From Nitrobacter sp051912485 (GTDB lineage Bacteria > Pseudomonadota > Alphaproteobacteria > Rhizobiales > Xanthobacteraceae): DNA of 64,000 bases. Positions 61,326-64,000 of this stretch are shown here, piece by piece; position 1 is the stretch's first letter, and each line of letters starts with the position of its first letter. The stretch lies in the NCBI RefSeq assembly GCF_051912485.1, contig NZ_CP196822.1, forward strand, positions 2,294,001 to 2,358,000. Direction: 5' to 3'. Under the pieces are notes generated by a model. That model was given only the letters and a program-made list of their open reading frames with translations. It did no database searches and was not told where the DNA came from. The position numbers and the translations under genes were made by a program.

Positions 61326-62641
61326 CGGCGAATCCTCAATCCTTCCGCCGCCGCCTGCCTAGTAAAGAGTTGCCGGAACACGGGGTAGATGTCGGCTGCC
61401 TCGGCGATGCGGGTCATCTGGAAGTTCGGCCAGTTCTTGTTGACAGAACTATAGGCTTGCCAAAGCGAGGTCCCGTTCTCGGTCGTGCCGAAGATATGCC
61501 GCTCCCGCTTATCGATGATTTCGACATAAGCGTAATACTGGCAAAGCCGCATGATCTCCTCGTCGAGGAATGCGATGCAGCGCGGCGAATCGTCGGCGAG
61601 GTTGTCCCCGTCGGATGCCTGTGCGGCGTAGATATTCCATTCGCTGCTGGGATAGCGCTCAGAGATGATGCGATGCATCTTCTCCAACGCGGTAGAGACC
61701 ACCGTGCCACCGCTCTGCGTGCTGTAGAAGAAGGTCTCCTCGTCCACTTCCAGGGCTTCATGAGTGTGACGGATGAAAACGATTTCGGTGCGGTCGTAGC
61801 GGCGCTTCAGGAACAGGTGCAGCAATACGAAAAAGCGTTTGGCAAGGTCCTTCTCGCGTTCACCCATCGAGCCGGACACGTCCATCAGGCAGAACATCAC
61901 CGCCTTGGCGTTCGGAATGGGCTGCGCCTCGAAGCGGTTGAAGCGGATGTCGACCGGATCGACATAGGCGATCAACCGCCGCTTCCGTTTCAGTTGCTCC
62001 ACTTCGTCTTGCAGCGCGGCGATACGCTGTCTAGCAAGCGGGCTCAGCGACCCCGCTTCCAGTTCCGCAATCTCCTGCCGGATCGCGTCGACCTCCTCCC
62101 GTTTGGGGCGTTTCAGCGCGATGCGGCGGCCGTAGCTGTTGCGCATGGTGCGGCCGACATTGATGTTGGTCGGCGAACCGGCTGCGGCAAAGCCCGCCCG
62201 CCGCGACTTGTAAGCGAGGATTTCCTTTAAATTAAGCTTGACCATATCGGGCAGTTCGAGGTCCTCAAAGAAGAGGTCAAGCACCTCCTCGCGCGACAGC
62301 ACGAAGCGGAAATCGTCTTCCGAGCCCTTCATCGACTGGCCGGACGTGCTGGCATCGCCCTGGCCGGGCTTGAGCAGCCGATCGCCGGGCGCGAAATGCT
62401 TATTGCCCGGCAGGACATGTTCACGGCGACCGCTGTCCTTGGCTTCCTTGAAGCGTGGCTCGTCCGTGCTTCTCGTCGGAATCGAGACCGCCTGCTCGCT
62501 GTCCGCATCGGAAATCCTGCCGCTGCGGACGCCGTCGCGAATGCTGCGCTTCAATTCCTCGCGCGCGCGCCGCAGGAAACGCTGCCGGTTGCCGAAGCTC
62601 TTGTCTTTAGGGTTGAGTCGGCGGTCGATGAAGATCGGCAT
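61322..62641 (-). CDS. YeaH/DUF444-family protein with von Willebrand-like domain
   Basis: 439 residues, start MPIFIDRRLNPKDKSFGNRQ. The metal-ion site appears in VMFCLMDVSGSMGEREKDLA (DxSxS). C-terminal IDKRERHIFGTTENGTSLW is typical. It is 15 bp downstream of prkA and overlaps spoVR. E. coli YeaH is induced in stationary phase together with YeaG/PrkA. Confidence 0.92.
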   Translation of the reverse strand: MPIFIDRRLNPKDKSFGNRQRFLRRAREELKRSIRDGVRSGRISDADSEQAVSIPTRSTDEPRFKEAKDSGRREHVLPGNKHFAPGDRLLKPGQGDASTSGQSMKGSEDDFRFVLSREEVLDLFFEDLELPDMVKLNLKEILAYKSRRAGFAAAGSPTNINVGRTMRNSYGRRIALKRPKREEVDAIRQEIAELEAGSLSPLARQRIAALQDEVEQLKRKRRLIAYVDPVDIRFNRFEAQPIPNAKAVMFCLMDVSGSMGEREKDLAKRFFVLLHLFLKRRYDRTEIVFIRHTHEALEVDEETFFYSTQSGGTVVSTALEKMHRIISERYPSSEWNIYAAQASDGDNLADDSPRCIAFLDEEIMRLCQYYAYVEIIDKRERHIFGTTENGTSLWQAYSSVNKNWPNFQMTRIAEAADIYPVFRQLFTRQAAAEGLRIRR

Positions 62642-62656
62642 GGCATGCCTCCGCCT

Positions 62657-64000
62657 TCAGCCGGCCTTGTTGACTCGCATATACCAGTCCACCAGCCTCC
62701 GCACCTGACGCTCGGTATAGCCGCGTGCGATCATCCGCTGCACGAATTCGTGGTGGCGTTTCTCGGTGACGCTGTCCTGCTTGGAGCCGAAGCTGATGAC
62801 GGGCAGCAGGTCTTCGACCTGGCCGAACATGCGCTTCTCGATCACCTCGCGCAGCTTCTCGTAGCTCGTCCATGACGGGTTGCGGCCGTCATTGCGGGCC
62901 CGCGCCCGCAATGTAAACTTCACCACCTCGTTGCGGAAGTCCTTCGGGTTGGCGATGCCGGCCGGCTTCTCGACTTGCGACAAATCGTTGTCCAGCACCT
63001 CGCGGTTGAGGATCTGCCCGGTATTGGGGTCCTTGTAGTCCTGGTCTTCGATCCAGGCATCGGCATAGGCAATGTAGCGGTCGAACAGGTTCTGGCCGTA
63101 TTCGCTATACGACTCCAGATAGGCCTTCTGAATCTCATGGCCGATAAACTCGGCGTACCGGGTGGCGAGCTCCGACTTTATGAAATCAAGATAGGCGGCT
63201 TCGGCCTTTTTCGGGAACTGTTCGCGCTTAATTGCATCTTCTAGAATATACATCAGATGAACGGGATCGGCAGCAACTTCCTCGGTATCGTAGTTGAAGG
63301 TCTGCGACAAAATCTTGAAAGCGAAACGGGTGCTGACGCCGGTCATGCCTTCATCGACGCCGGCGGCGTCCCGGTATTCCTGGACCGACTTTGCCTTAGG
63401 GTCGACGTCCTTAAGGTTTTCGCCGTCATAGATCCGCATCTTGGTGTAGAGGGGCGAGTTGGCATGCTCAGCCAAACGGGTTGAAACCGTGAACCGGCTG
63501 AGGATGTCCAGGACTTCCGGCGCGCACGCGCTGTCGACAAGTTCGCTTTCGCGCAGCAGCTTATCATAGATTTGCCTTTCCTCGGTAATCCGCAGGCAAT
63601 ATGGCACCTTGACCACCAGGATGCGGTCAAGAAACGCCTCGTTGTTCTTGTTGTTCTTGAAATGCAGCCATTCCGATTCGTTGGAATGGGCAACGACTAT
63701 TCCCTGGTACGGAAATGACCCAAAATTCTCGGTGCCGTTGTAGCTGCCCTCTTGCGTTGCCGTAAGCAGCGGGTGCAGCACCTTGATGGGCGCCTTGAAC
63801 ATCTCGACGAACTCTAGCAGGCCCTGCGTGGTGCGGTTCAGGCCGCCGCTGTAGGAATAGGCATCCGGATCAGACTGGCTGTAGTTCTCGAGCTGGCGGA
63901 TGTCGACCTTGCCGACCAGCGCAGACACGTCCTGGTTATTTTCGTCCCCAGGCTCTGTCTTGGCGATGCCGATCTGGCGAAGCCGGGACGGCATAAGCTT
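62657..64000 (-). CDS. PrkA-type serine protein kinase (5' end beyond window)
   Basis: Open to the right edge; 445+ codons visible of about 640. Present are SYSGGLNRTTQGLLEFVEMF, LLTATQEGSYNGTENFGSFP, LDRILVVKVPYCLRITEE and the C-terminal PrkA domain (FRNEVVKFTLRARARNDGRN). The AAA+ P-loop lies outside. PrkA/YeaG heads the SpoVR stress operon. Confidence 0.93.
   Translation of the reverse strand, partial: KLMPSRLRQIGIAKTEPGDENNQDVSALVGKVDIRQLENYSQSDPDAYSYSGGLNRTTQGLLEFVEMFKAPIKVLHPLLTATQEGSYNGTENFGSFPYQGIVVAHSNESEWLHFKNNKNNEAFLDRILVVKVPYCLRITEERQIYDKLLRESELVDSACAPEVLDILSRFTVSTRLAEHANSPLYTKMRIYDGENLKDVDPKAKSVQEYRDAAGVDEGMTGVSTRFAFKILSQTFNYDTEEVAADPVHLMYILEDAIKREQFPKKAEAAYLDFIKSELATRYAEFIGHEIQKAYLESYSEYGQNLFDRYIAYADAWIEDQDYKDPNTGQILNREVLDNDLSQVEKPAGIANPKDFRNEVVKFTLRARARNDGRNPSWTSYEKLREVIEKRMFGQVEDLLPVISFGSKQDSVTEKRHHEFVQRMIARGYTERQVRRLVDWYMRVNKAG

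Noticed and set aside
1..64000. tRNA or rRNA genes
   Set aside because: No tRNA-like cloverleaf ending or rRNA signature was noticed on reading; a covariance-model scan would be needed to exclude them fully.

Overview
The window looks like chromosomal DNA of a high-GC alphaproteobacterium of the Bradyrhizobiaceae/Nitrobacteraceae type. The clues are the NadQ-type regulator beside nadABC, a class V serine-glyoxylate aminotransferase near a branched-chain amino-acid ABC operon, NDUFS6-like and NDUFA9-like proteins, and many IS and pseudogene scars. Genus cannot be fixed from sequence reading alone; a Nitrobacter-like genome would fit the amount of decay, but that is inference.

Positions 1-20085 form a surface-polysaccharide (probably O-antigen) locus. 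A leftward block carries sugar methyltransferases, a WbqC-like protein, a PurN-fold formyltransferase, a CmcI-like protein, a DegT/perosamine-synthetase-like aminotransferase, a glycosyltransferase-methyltransferase fusion, RmlC and the Wzt/Wzm exporter. At its head sit an RfaH-like NusG paralogue and a winged-helix regulator. The leader between the RfaH-like gene and wzm holds, in transcript order, a terminator-like hairpin, a second perfect hairpin, and a 12-mer matching the enterobacterial ops core GCGGTAGNNTGC. The regulator gene has two GTTCA-N5-TGAAC palindromes set into its promoter. Together they suggest a self-repressed antitermination switch for the whole operon. Further right are galE, a methyltransferase, a GT4 glycosyltransferase, gmd, fcl and a UDP-glucuronate-epimerase-like gene. 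Gmd, a Per-like aminotransferase, a formyltransferase and Wzm/Wzt are the Brucella gene set for N-formylperosamine O-chains. The right part of this locus is broken by an IS5-type element whose transposase carries a 12-copy hexanucleotide expansion.

Positions 21070-36900 carry PPi-type phosphofructokinase, an internally deleted IS, a DbpA-like RNA helicase, decayed fragments, an EF-hand protein with a Met/His-rich linker, SgaA, small secreted and HIT proteins, a liv-type ABC transporter (livF, a fused livM-livG, livH, a Tat-dependent binding protein), and a Crp/Fnr regulator divergent from a CopD-like membrane protein.

Positions 36917-45041 are cofactor synthesis: bioF-bioD-bioA (no bioB here), a Dabb protein, and nadQ followed by nadABC with two matching operators.

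Positions 45149-59772 are an accessory, decaying segment. Small membrane proteins, a PRC-barrel protein, an NfeD/slipin pair, GYD, AMP nucleosidase, zinc-finger, NDUFA9-like and SPW proteins are interleaved with pseudogenes (IS3 and IS5 fragments, serine recombinase, CBS, YbaK, VOC, CHAD, DUF2270). A 2.7-kb stretch is bounded by an imperfect direct repeat. The right edge holds the SpoVR-YeaH-PrkA stress operon, the last gene cut by the window end.
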